Part shown: in pieces, positions 9,676-17,958 of the stretch
Layout of the letters: the number at the start of each line of letters is the position of its first letter
Position numbering within the stretch: the first letter of the stretch is position 1
Position numbers and translations under genes: made by a program
The notes under the pieces: generated by a model
Told to the model about the DNA's origin: nothing
Database searches by the model: none
What the model saw: only the letters and a program-made list of their open reading frames with translations
From: Candidatus Eiseniibacteriota bacterium
GTDB lineage: Bacteria > Eisenbacteria > RBG-16-71-46 > CAIMUX01
Length of the DNA: 64,000 nucleotides
NCBI GenBank assembly: GCA_020633975.1
Contig: JACKCR010000002.1
Coordinates: forward strand, 124,001-188,000
Reading direction: 5' to 3'

Positions 9676-11784
9676 CTACTTCCCGTCGAGTGCCTGCGCC
9701 TGGAGTGCGGTGATCGCCACCGTATTCACGATGTCGGCGACCGTCGTTCCTCGGCTGAGATCGTTGACGGGTTTGCGGAGACCCTGCAGCACCGGCCCGA
9801 TGGCGAGTGCGTGGGCGGACCGCTGGACCGCCTTGTACGTGTTGTTGCCAGAGTTGAGGTCCGGGAAGATGAAGACCGTGGCATGCCCAGCGACCTTGCT
9901 TCCCGGTGCCTTGGTCGCGGCGACTCCGGCGTCGACGGCGGCGTCGTACTGGATCGGGCCTTCGATCGGGAGGTCGGGACGGAGCTTCCGGGCGATCTCG
10001 ACCGCTTCCGCCACCATCTCGACGTCGCCTCCGGATCCGGACGAACCGGTCGCATAGGAGAGCATCGCAACGGCGGGTTCGATGCCGACGCTCCGCGCGG
10101 TGTCGGCGCTCGAAGACGCGATCTCCGCGAGCTGTTGCGCCGTCGGATTCGGGTTCACCGCGCAGTCTCCGTAGACCAGCACCTTGTCCTCGAGACACAT
10201 GAAGAAGATGCTCGAGATGAGCGAGATGCCGGGCGCCGTCTTGATGAACTCGAAGGCGGGACGGAGCGTTTCGCGCGTGGTGGTGATCGATCCCGCGACC
10301 ATGCCGTCGGCGTCGTCCTTGTGGACCATCATCGTACCGTAGAAGATCGGGTCGGCCATGTGGTCGCGCGCGATGTCGAGCGGCACGCCCTTGTGCTTCC
10401 GGAGTTCGTAGTAGGTCTGGACGTAGTCGTCGAAGTTGGGCTGACGCACGGGGTCGAGGATCCGCGTGTCACCCAGGTCGACCTTGAACTCGGCGGCGCG
10501 GGCGCGGATCCGCTCTTCGTCGCCAAGCAGTGTGATGTCGGCGAGGTCCCGCCTGTGCATGATCTCGGTGGCGCGGAGGATCCGTTCCTCGCGGCCTTCT
10601 GGCAGCACGATCCGCTTCCGGTTGCTCGCCGCCGCGTGGAGGATCTTGTGGAGGAAAAGACGCGGCGTGACGATTTCCGGTGCCTCGATCGAGATCTTCT
10701 CGCGGAACGCGGCCGGATCGACGTAGCTCGAGAAGAGCGAGAGGACGGCGTCGATCTTCTGCTTGTTCTCCGGCCGAATGACCGGCTTCACCTCGTGAAC
10801 ACGGGTCGCCGTGTCGAACGAGTTCGTCTCGACCGAGAAGATCGGGAGTCGGATCGAGCGCAGGCCCCGGATGAGGCGATCGATCGGCGGAGCGGGGGAG
10901 AGCCCCGCAGTGAGGACCATCGCGGAGATGTCTTCCATCGTGGTCGAGATCTGGGACGCCATGAGTCCGGCGATGATGTCCTGACGATCTCCCGGGGTGA
11001 TGACGAGCGCTCCCGGTGCGATCCGTTCGAGGCAGCTCTCGAGCTTCATCGCGGCGACGGAGAAGCCGGTCGCGACGTTGTCGAGGTACTCCTCTCCGTA
11101 GAGGATCTTGCCGTTCAGTGCGCGCATGATCTCGCGCGCCGTAGGGCCGGCGAGGAGCGGTTCCTGCGGAAGGACGCCGAGGAGGGCGATTCCCTGCTCC
11201 GTCAGTCGCTCCTGGAGTTCGGCCCTGATCTCCTCGACGTGTGCCTTGTCGACCAGGTTGACCATGGCCGCGTGGAGGTCGCCGCCCCGCTTCTTGAACT
11301 GGTCTCGGGAGATCTCCGCAGAGGCGACGATCTGGTCCACGCTCCTCCCGGCGCCCTTCAGGATCATGAGGACGGGAGCGCCGAGTTCCCGGGCGACGAG
11401 TGCGTTCACGTCGAACTCGATCGCGGTCGTCACGCCTTCGTAGTTCGTTCCCTCGATGAGGACGAAGTCGTGGTCCGCCTCGTAGGCCTTGTAGCGATCG
11501 ATGATCGTCTCGAGTAGTTGGTCGAGCTTCCCATGCGCGACGAGGTCTTCTGCGACGACGGTCGAGACGCCGTACATCGACTCGGGATCGTCGTCCAGCC
11601 CGAAGTGGCCGTGGATCAGCTCGATGCTGACGTCGGTGGGGGAATCGTCTTCGTGGACGTGGGCGATCGGACGGAAGAAGCCGACTCGCTTGATCGTCGA
11701 GGTGAGGAGTTCCATCAGTCCGAGGGAGATGGCGCTCTTCCCGCTCTTCGCTTCGTTGATCGTGACGTAGAGGTTCTTGGACAT
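9676..11784 (-). CDS. pta: Phosphate acetyltransferase, long form
   Basis: 702 residues from ATG at 11784, which opens the conserved MSKNLYVTINEAKSGKSA; the longer frame to 11853 adds non-homologous residues. Three parts are visible: an N-terminal BioD-like P-loop region (SGKSAISLGL), a DRTGG-type middle domain (about 215-345), and the catalytic PTA/PTB domain from about 375 to the end, with LPEGREERILRA and SYATGSSGSGG. It converts acetyl-CoA + Pi to acetyl phosphate. The long form is the E. coli-like type regulated by the N-terminal domain. No strong Shine-Dalgarno precedes the ATG. The last quarter (TTVADIVNTVAITALQA) matches the family end. Confidence 0.96.
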   Translation of the reverse strand: MSKNLYVTINEAKSGKSAISLGLMELLTSTIKRVGFFRPIAHVHEDDSPTDVSIELIHGHFGLDDDPESMYGVSTVVAEDLVAHGKLDQLLETIIDRYKAYEADHDFVLIEGTNYEGVTTAIEFDVNALVARELGAPVLMILKGAGRSVDQIVASAEISRDQFKKRGGDLHAAMVNLVDKAHVEEIRAELQERLTEQGIALLGVLPQEPLLAGPTAREIMRALNGKILYGEEYLDNVATGFSVAAMKLESCLERIAPGALVITPGDRQDIIAGLMASQISTTMEDISAMVLTAGLSPAPPIDRLIRGLRSIRLPIFSVETNSFDTATRVHEVKPVIRPENKQKIDAVLSLFSSYVDPAAFREKISIEAPEIVTPRLFLHKILHAAASNRKRIVLPEGREERILRATEIMHRRDLADITLLGDEERIRARAAEFKVDLGDTRILDPVRQPNFDDYVQTYYELRKHKGVPLDIARDHMADPIFYGTMMVHKDDADGMVAGSITTTRETLRPAFEFIKTAPGISLISSIFFMCLEDKVLVYGDCAVNPNPTAQQLAEIASSSADTARSVGIEPAVAMLSYATGSSGSGGDVEMVAEAVEIARKLRPDLPIEGPIQYDAAVDAGVAATKAPGSKVAGHATVFIFPDLNSGNNTYKAVQRSAHALAIGPVLQGLRKPVNDLSRGTTVADIVNTVAITALQAQALDGK

Positions 11785-12068
11785 GGCTGGGTACCCTGTG
11801 GGGTCGAGACCCTGATCTTGTTTGGCCGGAATCCGTTCCGACCAGCGAAACATCGGTTCGTGGGGGACGCGGAGGCCCTCCGGGGGCCCGCGAATCCGCC
11901 ACAGATGGAGGAAGGTACTCGCGTTCCGTGCTGCGAGGGATCAGTAACTTCCGAGACCGTCGCTTTCCGCAGAAGGCCATTAGAAGTGATCGGCTGTCGG
12001 AACGGAGAACGTTAGGCGCGGGTATGGCCGCGGCGTTCGTGAACACCGGCAGGTCGGTTGCTCCCTGG

Positions 12069-12596
12069 CTACCGAAGGATCAGCAGACGGGTGGACGAGC
12101 GCGCATGATCGAGTCCCAGCTCTAGCCAGTACGTTCCGCTCGGGACCGGGCGGGATCGGTCGTTTCGGCCGTCCCAGGTGACGGCGTGGGCTCCGGCTTC
12201 GACGCGGCCCGAGAACAGCTCCCGGATCCGGCGTCCGGAAGAGTCCACCACGTCCAAGCGCACATGGTCTGTGGCCGGGAGGCGGAACCGGACCGTGGTC
12301 TCCCCGAAGAACGGATTCGGCGACGCGATGAGCTGGATCTCGTCCGCAGGTGAGGCGAGTGTTCGTCCATCCGGGGCGGGGACAGCCGACGTCGCGCAGC
12401 CCTCTCCTAGGAGCGTCACGACGTTCTCGCTCTCTTGATTCGGGAAGGCGAGGTCGGGTTCGTCGTCTCCGACGCGCGTGTTCGGCACGGAGGTGAAGGT
12501 ACCGTCGCCGTGGCCGAAGAGTCGGGTGAGGTCGTCGGAGATGGTGTTGACCGCGACGATGTCGAGGTTGCCATCCCCGTCGAGGTCGACGAGCAC
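12069..12596 (-). pseudogene. Remnant of a VCBS/FG-GAP protein with sorting domain
   Basis: The frame holds one and a half VCBS-type repeats (DLDGDGNLDIVAVN...GHGDGTF; PNQESENVVTLLG) and then a complete FlgD-Ig-like C-terminal domain (SPNPFFGETTVRFRLP, VTWDGRNDRSRPVPSGTYW, ending RLLILR). Relatives are several hundred residues long with a signal peptide. Here the frame runs upstream into the promoter of the divergent fasciclin gene with no signal sequence. The best remaining start is GTG at 12596 behind GGAGGAACTC. A C-terminal fragment of a once larger secreted protein is the simplest reading; a short expressed cytosolic version is less likely. Confidence 0.6.
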
Positions 12597-12786
12597 GAGT
12601 TCCTCCGTCCTCTGTCCGCACGGAATCTCAGGACGCCCGCATCCATCGCTCGACGTCGGCCGAATCCTCTCGTGAGCGCTGGGAAAGCCGGCAAGGAGCC
12701 GAGCCTCCGCAACCCTGGGCGCGCCGATTTGATCCGACTGGGTCGATCGACCACACGGGAACAGTAGGAAGAAGGAGACTCCCCCC

Positions 12787-13383
12787 ATGAAGCGTTTTCT
12801 CACGATCCTGACCGCGATCGCCATCACGGCTGGCGTTGGAACTCTCGGCGTCGGGAACGCAGTCGCTGGTAGTTGCGGCTCCGCCACCGCGCATACGCAC
12901 GAGAAGGCCGATGCCCATGGGCACGACAAGGCGAACATGCACCAAGCCGGCTACACGGATGATCATGCGGCGAAAGCCGACATCGTCGACCTAGCGATCG
13001 GCGCCGGTTCCTTCAAGACTCTGACCGCTGCGCTTCAGGCGGCCGGTCTCGTCGATGTGCTTCGGGGCGACGGTCCCTTCACCGTGTTCGCACCGACGGA
13101 CGAGGCGTTCGCGAAGCTACCGAAGGGCACGGTCGAGTCGCTCCTCGAGCCCGAGAACAAGGACAAGCTCACGGCCGTACTCACGTATCACGTCGTTCCG
13201 GGAGCGCTCGATGCCGAGGATGTCGCTTCGCGTCGGACCCTGAAGACGGTGAACGGCCAGAAGATCGAACTCGCGGAGACGAAGTCGGGTCTCAAGCTGG
13301 ACGAATCCGGTCTCGTCAAGACCGACCTCTTCGCGTCGAACGGCGTCGTGCATGTGATCGACACCGTGCTGCTTCCGCAGTAG
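12787..13383 (+). CDS. Secreted fasciclin (FAS1) domain protein
   Basis: 198 residues. Signal peptide at 1-27 ([20 protein letters not shown]...AVAG), then a His/Asp-rich segment ([18 protein letters not shown]) and one FAS1 domain from about 63 to the end, with the H1 motif [17 protein letters not shown] and the H2 region [10 protein letters not shown] and [21 protein letters not shown]1 domains mediate adhesion or protein contacts outside the cell. AAGGAGA precedes the ATG. The His-rich stretch could bind metal. It is monocistronic: a 42-bp inverted repeat follows at 13411-13452. Confidence 0.95.
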   Translation: MKRFLTILTAIAITAGVGTLGVGNAVAGSCGSATAHTHEKADAHGHDKANMHQAGYTDDHAAKADIVDLAIGAGSFKTLTAALQAAGLVDVLRGDGPFTVFAPTDEAFAKLPKGTVESLLEPENKDKLTAVLTYHVVPGALDAEDVASRRTLKTVNGQKIELAETKSGLKLDESGLVKTDLFASNGVVHVIDTVLLPQ

Positions 13384-13410
13384 TGCGTAGAGTAGGTGCA
13401 GGAGAAACGT

Positions 13411-13452
13411 CGACGGAGTTGCGGATCTGCATGCAGATCCACAACTCCGTCG
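13411..13452. terminator. Bidirectional terminator-like inverted repeat
   Basis: Two 21-base arms meet without spacer: CGACGGAGTTG-C-GGATCTGCA and its reverse complement with one C/A mismatch; the arms could extend to GAAACG/CGTTTC with a 2-base bulge. It lies between the convergent fasciclin and helicase genes and fits a shared terminator. Confidence 0.65.
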
Positions 13453-13495
13453 TTTCGTTCTGGGCTCGGCCCGAATGTATCTTCGCCTGCGGCGC

Positions 13496-15085
13496 TTACC
13501 GCGCGCGCCGCGGACGTCTCCGTCCGCCGGAGTCATGGCGCTCGTTCACGACCGTCTCCTCCGCACCTTTTCGGAGGAACGGCAGGAACCGCTGGATGAG
13601 CGCTCCCGGCCCGCTGTCGCCTTCGCTACGGCGCTTCCTGCGGGGGCCTGCGTGGGAGGCAGTCGCCCGGTTCCCGCCCTGAACGCGCTCGCGATCCCAG
13701 TCCCGGCTCGGGTGCTGATCACGGACCCGTGCTCGCGCCCGAGCACGCGCACGCGCTGCCGCCTGGTCCCGGTCTCGAGTTTGCTCCTGATCCCTGTCGT
13801 AACCGCGACCGCGCGGGGCGTTCCGACCCTGGGACGGGGCCCGACGGCGATCGTCTCGGCGGTTCCTGCTTCCACGGTTGTCTCGCGCGTCACCGGCGTC
13901 CCGACGATCCGAACGAGCCGGACGCGTCGACGGTGCTGTCTCCGTGCGATCCGCTTCCGCGGGCTCCCCGTGGTGGAGCAGTCTCATTCCGAGCGTGCGC
14001 TCGGTTGCGCGCACCCACTCCCGGTCGTTCCCCGTCACGAAGGTGCGGGCGATGCCGGTCTGCGTGGATCGGCCGGTCCGTCCGATCCGGTGCGTGTAGG
14101 CCTCGGGTGTGCTCGGGACGTCGTAGTTGATCACGTAGGAGACGTTCGGCACGTCGATCCCCCGCGATGCGACGTCGGTCGCGACGAGGACGTTGTACTT
14201 CCCATCCCGGAAGCCGCGCATCGAGCGGTCCCGCTGGGCCTGGGACAGGTTGCCGTGGAGATCTGTGGCCCGGAAGCCTGCCTTCTCCAGCCGTTCCGCG
14301 ATTCGTTGGGCCCGACGCTTCGTTCGGGTGAAGACGATAGCGGACCGGCAATCGTCCTTACGGAGGTGTTCGACCAGGAGGCTCGGCTTTTCCGTCTCCT
14401 CGACCCGGCAGAGCGCATGGTCCACCGAAGTGGGAGGCGCACTGTGTGCGAGCTGGACGACGTGCGGCGTCTCGAGGAGTTCGTCGGCGAGTCCACGGAT
14501 CTGCTTCGGCATCGTTGCCGAGAAGAGCATCGTCTGCCGGCGAGGCGGGAGGCAGGCGACGATCCGCTTGATGTCCGGAAGGAACCCCATGTCGAACATC
14601 TGGTCCGCTTCGTCCAGCACGAGGGTCTTGACTCGGCGTAGGTCGAGCTTCTTCTGACCGACGAGGTCGAGGAGACGCCCGGGGCATCCGACGATGATCT
14701 CCGGCTTCTGCCGGAGCGCCTGGATCTGACGCTGCATGGAGGAGCCGCCATAGATCGAGACGCACTTGAGCGGCGTGTACTTCCCAAGTTCCCGGATCTC
14801 GGTCGTGATCTGGAGCGCGAGCTCCCGGGTCGGGGCGACGATCAAAGCGAGCGGACCGCGCGTCCGGTCGTCTAGGAGACGGCTCAGGATCGGGAGCGCG
14901 AACGCCGCGGTCTTCCCGGTCCCGGTCTGGGCCAGTCCGAGGATGTCCCGGCCTTCGAGTGCGGCGGGGATGGTCTCGTCCTGGATGGTGCGGGGCGTCT
15001 CGAAGCCGACGGCATCGAGGCCCCGGAGGATGGAATCTTGGAAATCGAACCGGGCGAACCCGCTCCGGTCAGTAACTGCATTCAT
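13496..15085 (-). CDS. DEAD-box ATP-dependent RNA helicase
   Basis: 529 residues from ATG at 15085 (MNAVTDRSGFARFDF); an ATG two codons upstream is equally possible, and the frame extends to 15145. All core motifs are visible: Q motif TIQDETIP, I AQTGTGKT (52-59), Ia PTRELA, Ib in the variant VGCPGRLLD, II DEAD, III SAT, IV IVFTRTKRRA, V ATDVASRGID and VI HRIGRTGR. From about 375 the C-terminus is a long Arg/Asp-rich low-complexity tail (RDRDQAAARARARARARV...), typical of RhlE/CsdA-like helicases that bind RNA non-specifically. It unwinds short RNA duplexes in rRNA maturation, mRNA decay or cold adaptation. The RRM protein gene nearby on the same strand suggests shared RNA-chaperone duty. Confidence 0.95.
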   Translation of the reverse strand: MNAVTDRSGFARFDFQDSILRGLDAVGFETPRTIQDETIPAALEGRDILGLAQTGTGKTAAFALPILSRLLDDRTRGPLALIVAPTRELALQITTEIRELGKYTPLKCVSIYGGSSMQRQIQALRQKPEIIVGCPGRLLDLVGQKKLDLRRVKTLVLDEADQMFDMGFLPDIKRIVACLPPRRQTMLFSATMPKQIRGLADELLETPHVVQLAHSAPPTSVDHALCRVEETEKPSLLVEHLRKDDCRSAIVFTRTKRRAQRIAERLEKAGFRATDLHGNLSQAQRDRSMRGFRDGKYNVLVATDVASRGIDVPNVSYVINYDVPSTPEAYTHRIGRTGRSTQTGIARTFVTGNDREWVRATERTLGMRLLHHGEPAEADRTETAPSTRPARSDRRDAGDARDNRGSRNRRDDRRRAPSQGRNAPRGRGYDRDQEQTRDRDQAAARARARARARVRDQHPSRDWDRERVQGGNRATASHAGPRRKRRSEGDSGPGALIQRFLPFLRKGAEETVVNERHDSGGRRRPRRAR

Positions 15086-15336
15086 AGGCATAGATTGAGG
15101 ATGTACTCCACTGTCCGCGCTGATTTTCGCGGGCAGCCGATTCACGTGTCTGACCCAAACAACAGAGTAGGGAAAGAGAGGTCGTAACGTTTGGCGGCGA
15201 GACCTTCAGTGAACTGGGGAGGTCCTGCTGTTCGCCGCGAGCCGGGAGGGGTCCCGAACTCCGATAACCGTAGTGGGTTGGCGCGCGGGCTGCAATCCCT
15301 ATGTTTGGGGGAGTTGGCCCACGCGAGGGTGCCCCG

Positions 15337-15666
15337 CTACGGGGCGGCGAGGCCCGGTTCGATGCGGAACAGCTTCTGCCTACCGTCGACCGCGAGCCAG
15401 GGCGTGCCCCCGTCGGGGGGCAGGAGGCCGGCCCAATCGATCGCCTCTCGGCTGAGCGACTTCTTGTCGAGGAGGATGACGAACCGCCACTTCTCGTGTT
15501 CTCGCGGGCCCACCCCGACCCAAACGTGTCCCCGAATCTGCTCGGGTTCGTACTCCTCGGGCATGAACTTGTCGCACCAGATCCCATGACGCTCGAGGCC
15601 GTCGAGTCGTTCTAGGGCTCGGCTCACGAGCACTTCGAGGTGGCTCCAGAACAGTGGTTCATTCAA
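15337..15666 (-). CDS. Hypothetical protein, about 109 residues
   Basis: I do not recognise this protein. The frame extends up to 15753, but the part from TTG at 15666 (then NEPLFWSHLEVLVSRALERL) looks protein-like, and AGAGGTGAC lies before it. It has an amphipathic N-terminal helix, WCDKFMPEEYEPEQIRGHVW, a beta-rich core with KWRFVILLDKK, and an Ala/Gly/Pro-rich end. There is no signal peptide or membrane segment, so it should be cytoplasmic. It lies between the RRM gene and the helicase on the same strand, which may imply an RNA-related role, but nothing in the sequence shows it. Confidence 0.55.
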   Translation of the reverse strand: MNEPLFWSHLEVLVSRALERLDGLERHGIWCDKFMPEEYEPEQIRGHVWVGVGPREHEKWRFVILLDKKSLSREAIDWAGLLPPDGGTPWLAVDGRQKLFRIEPGLAAP

Positions 15667-15869
15667 AGCTGTGTCACCTCTTCCAGTAAGTGTGCCGAAG
15701 AGACTCGTGCGGCCGGGATCCGTCGGGTCGTGCCGCTGCGCGCTAGGAGCCAAGGGCCCGACGTCCGCACACGTCGTTCGTTGCGCGCGCAGGTCGGGCC
15801 GGGGGGAGAGGGGAACTCCACGTCGCCTGGAACGTGGAGCTCCACTGAGTTGGGCAGGGTAGCGAGGCG

Positions 15870-16178
15870 CTACCAGCGGTCGTTGCGCCGGAATCCGCCG
15901 CCACCGCCACGATTGCCGCCACCACGGCTTCCGCCGTTACGATCCTCGGCCTCGTTGACGTTGAGGGCGCGTCCGCCCATCTGAGCGCCGTTGAGGGCAT
16001 CGATCGCGGCCAGAGCCGCGTCGTCATCCATCTCGACGAAGCCGAAACCGCGCGGACGGCCGGTGTCCCGGTCGTTGATCAACTTCACGGAATGGACCGT
16101 GCCGTGCTGAGAGAAGGCTTCGTTGAGTTCCGCTTCGGTAGCGCTGAAAGGCAGGTTGCCCACATAGAGCTTCTTCAA
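15870..16178 (-). CDS. RRM-type RNA-binding protein
   Basis: 102 residues from a TTG at 16178, chosen because GGAG sits 7 bases before it and the RRM begins at once (MKKLYVGNLPF). RNP2 LYVGNL is at 4-9 and RNP1 RGFGFVEM at 43-50; the tail after about 80 is Gly/Arg/Asn-rich (GGSRGGGNRGGGGGFRRND), like cyanobacterial Rbp and other bacterial glycine-rich RRM proteins, many of them cold-induced. It should bind single-stranded RNA in the cytoplasm. A GC hairpin (16194-16208) five bases upstream of the ribosome site could allow translational or autoregulatory control. Confidence 0.93.
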   Translation of the reverse strand: MKKLYVGNLPFSATEAELNEAFSQHGTVHSVKLINDRDTGRPRGFGFVEMDDDAALAAIDALNGAQMGGRALNVNEAEDRNGGSRGGGNRGGGGGFRRNDRW

Positions 16179-16677
16179 TTCTAGACTCCAGACGCCGGCC
16201 TGGCCGGCAAGAAGGCGGGAGGTCCGAAGGCCCCGGAGTTCCGGAGACGACTCGCCACCCCAAACCTCCAGCGTGATCGCCGGAGGACTCGCGCACTCGC
16301 GAGGAGAAACAACTCTACGGGTGGGGTTCCTCTCGTCGTCGAGCCGGAACCACTGCACAGAGCCGAGTCACAATCGTGACTGTCGCCTATCGCGAAGGGC
16401 GCCGACAAGGCAAATCGGAGTCACCTTCGTGGGAGCGAACGCGCGACGGGCGCGAGGCCCGACTGCTGACGCCACTCCATCGAGGTCCCCGAGGGGGTGA
16501 GGAACGCGGTGCCCAGCAGGCCGTCGACCTCATCAACGTACAGCAGCGCTGCCGCTCGTGAGGATGTCTCGAACGGACTCGAGAGTCGCTGTCTCGGCGT
16601 CCCATGTGATAATCTGTGCAATGCTCCTCGGTCGACTGACGACCGGGGCAGTTCTACGGTCCGGCCGGGAGGTGAAC
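16179..16677. other. Divergent intergenic region between the RRM and RCC1-type genes
   Basis: About 500 bases without a credible gene. It contains the hairpin at 16194-16208 and an inverted repeat AGTCAC-AATC-GTGACT at 16366-16381, with a degenerate half copy (GAGTCACCTTCGTG) about 45 bases on. These could be operator sites for the two divergent promoters. The promoter elements themselves are not clear enough to call. Confidence 0.5.
16194..16208 (-). promoter_or_regulatory. Leader hairpin of the RRM gene
   Basis: GCCGGCC-T-GGCCGGC, 7-bp arms around one base, in the 5' leader of the RRM gene just before its GGAG. With a one-base centre it is more likely a DNA palindrome, or a stem opening its inner pairs. 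Confidence 0.35.
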
Positions 16678-17916
16678 ATGACCTTGCGCATCCGTGCCTC
16701 CGGAACCCGCGATTTCTCCACACCGCGAGCAGTCGCTCTCTCCATACTTCTCGTCTCTTGCACATCTGCAGCCTTCGCTGAGACCCCTGGATCCATCTTG
16801 TACTGGAGCGGCTACCTTCAGCCGCTCCCGGGACCGAACTCCGGATTCATCGAGATCGACGCCACGAGGAGCCACTGCATCGCACTTCGTGAGAATGGGT
16901 CTCTTGACGCCTTCGGGAACAACTACTGGGGGCAGTGTGACGTTCCTCCCGGAACTGGTTACATCGACATCGCCGCGGGGGACTCGCACAGTCTGGCTCT
17001 CCGAGCCGACGGGTCGGGAGTTGGATGGGGAAAGGACGACTTCGGAGAGTCGACAGACTGGCCCCAGCCGAACACGGGGTTCCTTGCGGTTGCCGCGGGG
17101 AGCGAGGTCAGTATTGCTCTCGACGCGCAGGGAACGATCCACGCTTGGGGGCGCACCTACGAGGGGATGGCGGATGTGCCCGAGCCGAACGTCGGGTACG
17201 TGGCCATGGACTGCGGAGCCACCCACGCTCTCGCACTCCGGCAGGATGGGTCTGTCGTCGCTTGGGGAGGCAATACTTACGGTCAGCTCAACATCCCGAG
17301 TCAAAACGAGGACTTCGTTGCCGTGGCTGCTTCGTTCGGGACGAGTGTCGCCCTCAAGTCCGACGGTTCGATCGTGATCTGGGGCCACCGGAACTTCGGT
17401 GAGGGGTTGATCCCGGAGCCGAACGAGGACTTCGTCTCGATCGAGGTGGGCGAACATCACATCCTCGGCATGAAGTCAGACGGCAGGCTCTTGGGGTGGG
17501 GACTCAACGATTGGGGGCAGACCGACATTCCGGAGGATCTGCCCCACCTCGAAGCTTACACCGGTGGGGCGCGGTTCACGATCGGCTTGGCCGCGGTGGA
17601 GCCGTCTGGAGTGGACGGCGAAGCACCTGTCGTTTCGGATGCCGCCCCATCGGTCCGCGTCATCCCGAATCCGATCAAGGCGATGGCGAGCATTTCCTAC
17701 CGGCTGACCCAGCCGGGTCCGGTGGAGATGGAGATCTTCGATGCAGAAGGACGGCTCGTCCGTGTGTTGTCGAGGAACGATGATGTCGCCGGGGAGAGCA
17801 CGGTGGTCTGGGACGGTCGAGACGACCGCGGGTTCAACGTGTCCAACGGTGTCTACATGCTGAAGCTCCGGAGTGCGGAGAGTGTTCTGTCGCACCGCAT
17901 GGTAGTCCTGCGGTAA
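16678..17916 (+). CDS. Secreted RCC1-repeat protein with FlgD-like sorting domain
   Basis: 412 residues from ATG at 16678 (GGAGGTGAAC just before it); an in-frame ATG at 16558 lacks a site. Signal peptide is about 1-37 (ALSILLVSCTSAAFA). Six to seven RCC1-like blades follow, each with an ALRxDGSxxxWGxNxxGQ core, for example ALALRQDGSVVAWGGNTYGQ, forming a beta-propeller. The last 85 residues are a FlgD-Ig-like domain (NPIKAMASISYRL, VVWDGRDDRGFNVSNGVYML, ending MVVLR). Such C-terminal domains act as sorting or anchoring signals in FCB-type secretion. Exported or surface-attached; binding partner unknown. A strong hairpin follows at 17932. Confidence 0.92.
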   Translation: MTLRIRASGTRDFSTPRAVALSILLVSCTSAAFAETPGSILYWSGYLQPLPGPNSGFIEIDATRSHCIALRENGSLDAFGNNYWGQCDVPPGTGYIDIAAGDSHSLALRADGSGVGWGKDDFGESTDWPQPNTGFLAVAAGSEVSIALDAQGTIHAWGRTYEGMADVPEPNVGYVAMDCGATHALALRQDGSVVAWGGNTYGQLNIPSQNEDFVAVAASFGTSVALKSDGSIVIWGHRNFGEGLIPEPNEDFVSIEVGEHHILGMKSDGRLLGWGLNDWGQTDIPEDLPHLEAYTGGARFTIGLAAVEPSGVDGEAPVVSDAAPSVRVIPNPIKAMASISYRLTQPGPVEMEIFDAEGRLVRVLSRNDDVAGESTVVWDGRDDRGFNVSNGVYMLKLRSAESVLSHRMVVLR

Positions 17917-17931
17917 CGCGCGCGCATGGAT

Positions 17932-17956
17932 GCACTGCCGCGGCGCGCGGCAGTGC
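17932..17956. terminator. Bidirectional terminator hairpin
   Basis: GCACTGCCGCG (17932-17942) and CGCGGCAGTGC (17946-17956), a perfect 11-bp stem with loop GCG, exactly between the convergent genes ending at 17916 and 17959. Confidence 0.7.
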
Positions 17957-17958
17957 GC

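Noticed and set aside
9811-11517. 568-codon plus-strand frame opposite pta
   Set aside because: No homology-like pattern, no ribosome site; pta on the other strand is complete and conserved.
12597-12938. N-terminal extension of the VCBS remnant up to 12938
   Set aside because: This part overlaps the fasciclin gene antisense, has no repeat or signal pattern and no ribosome site.
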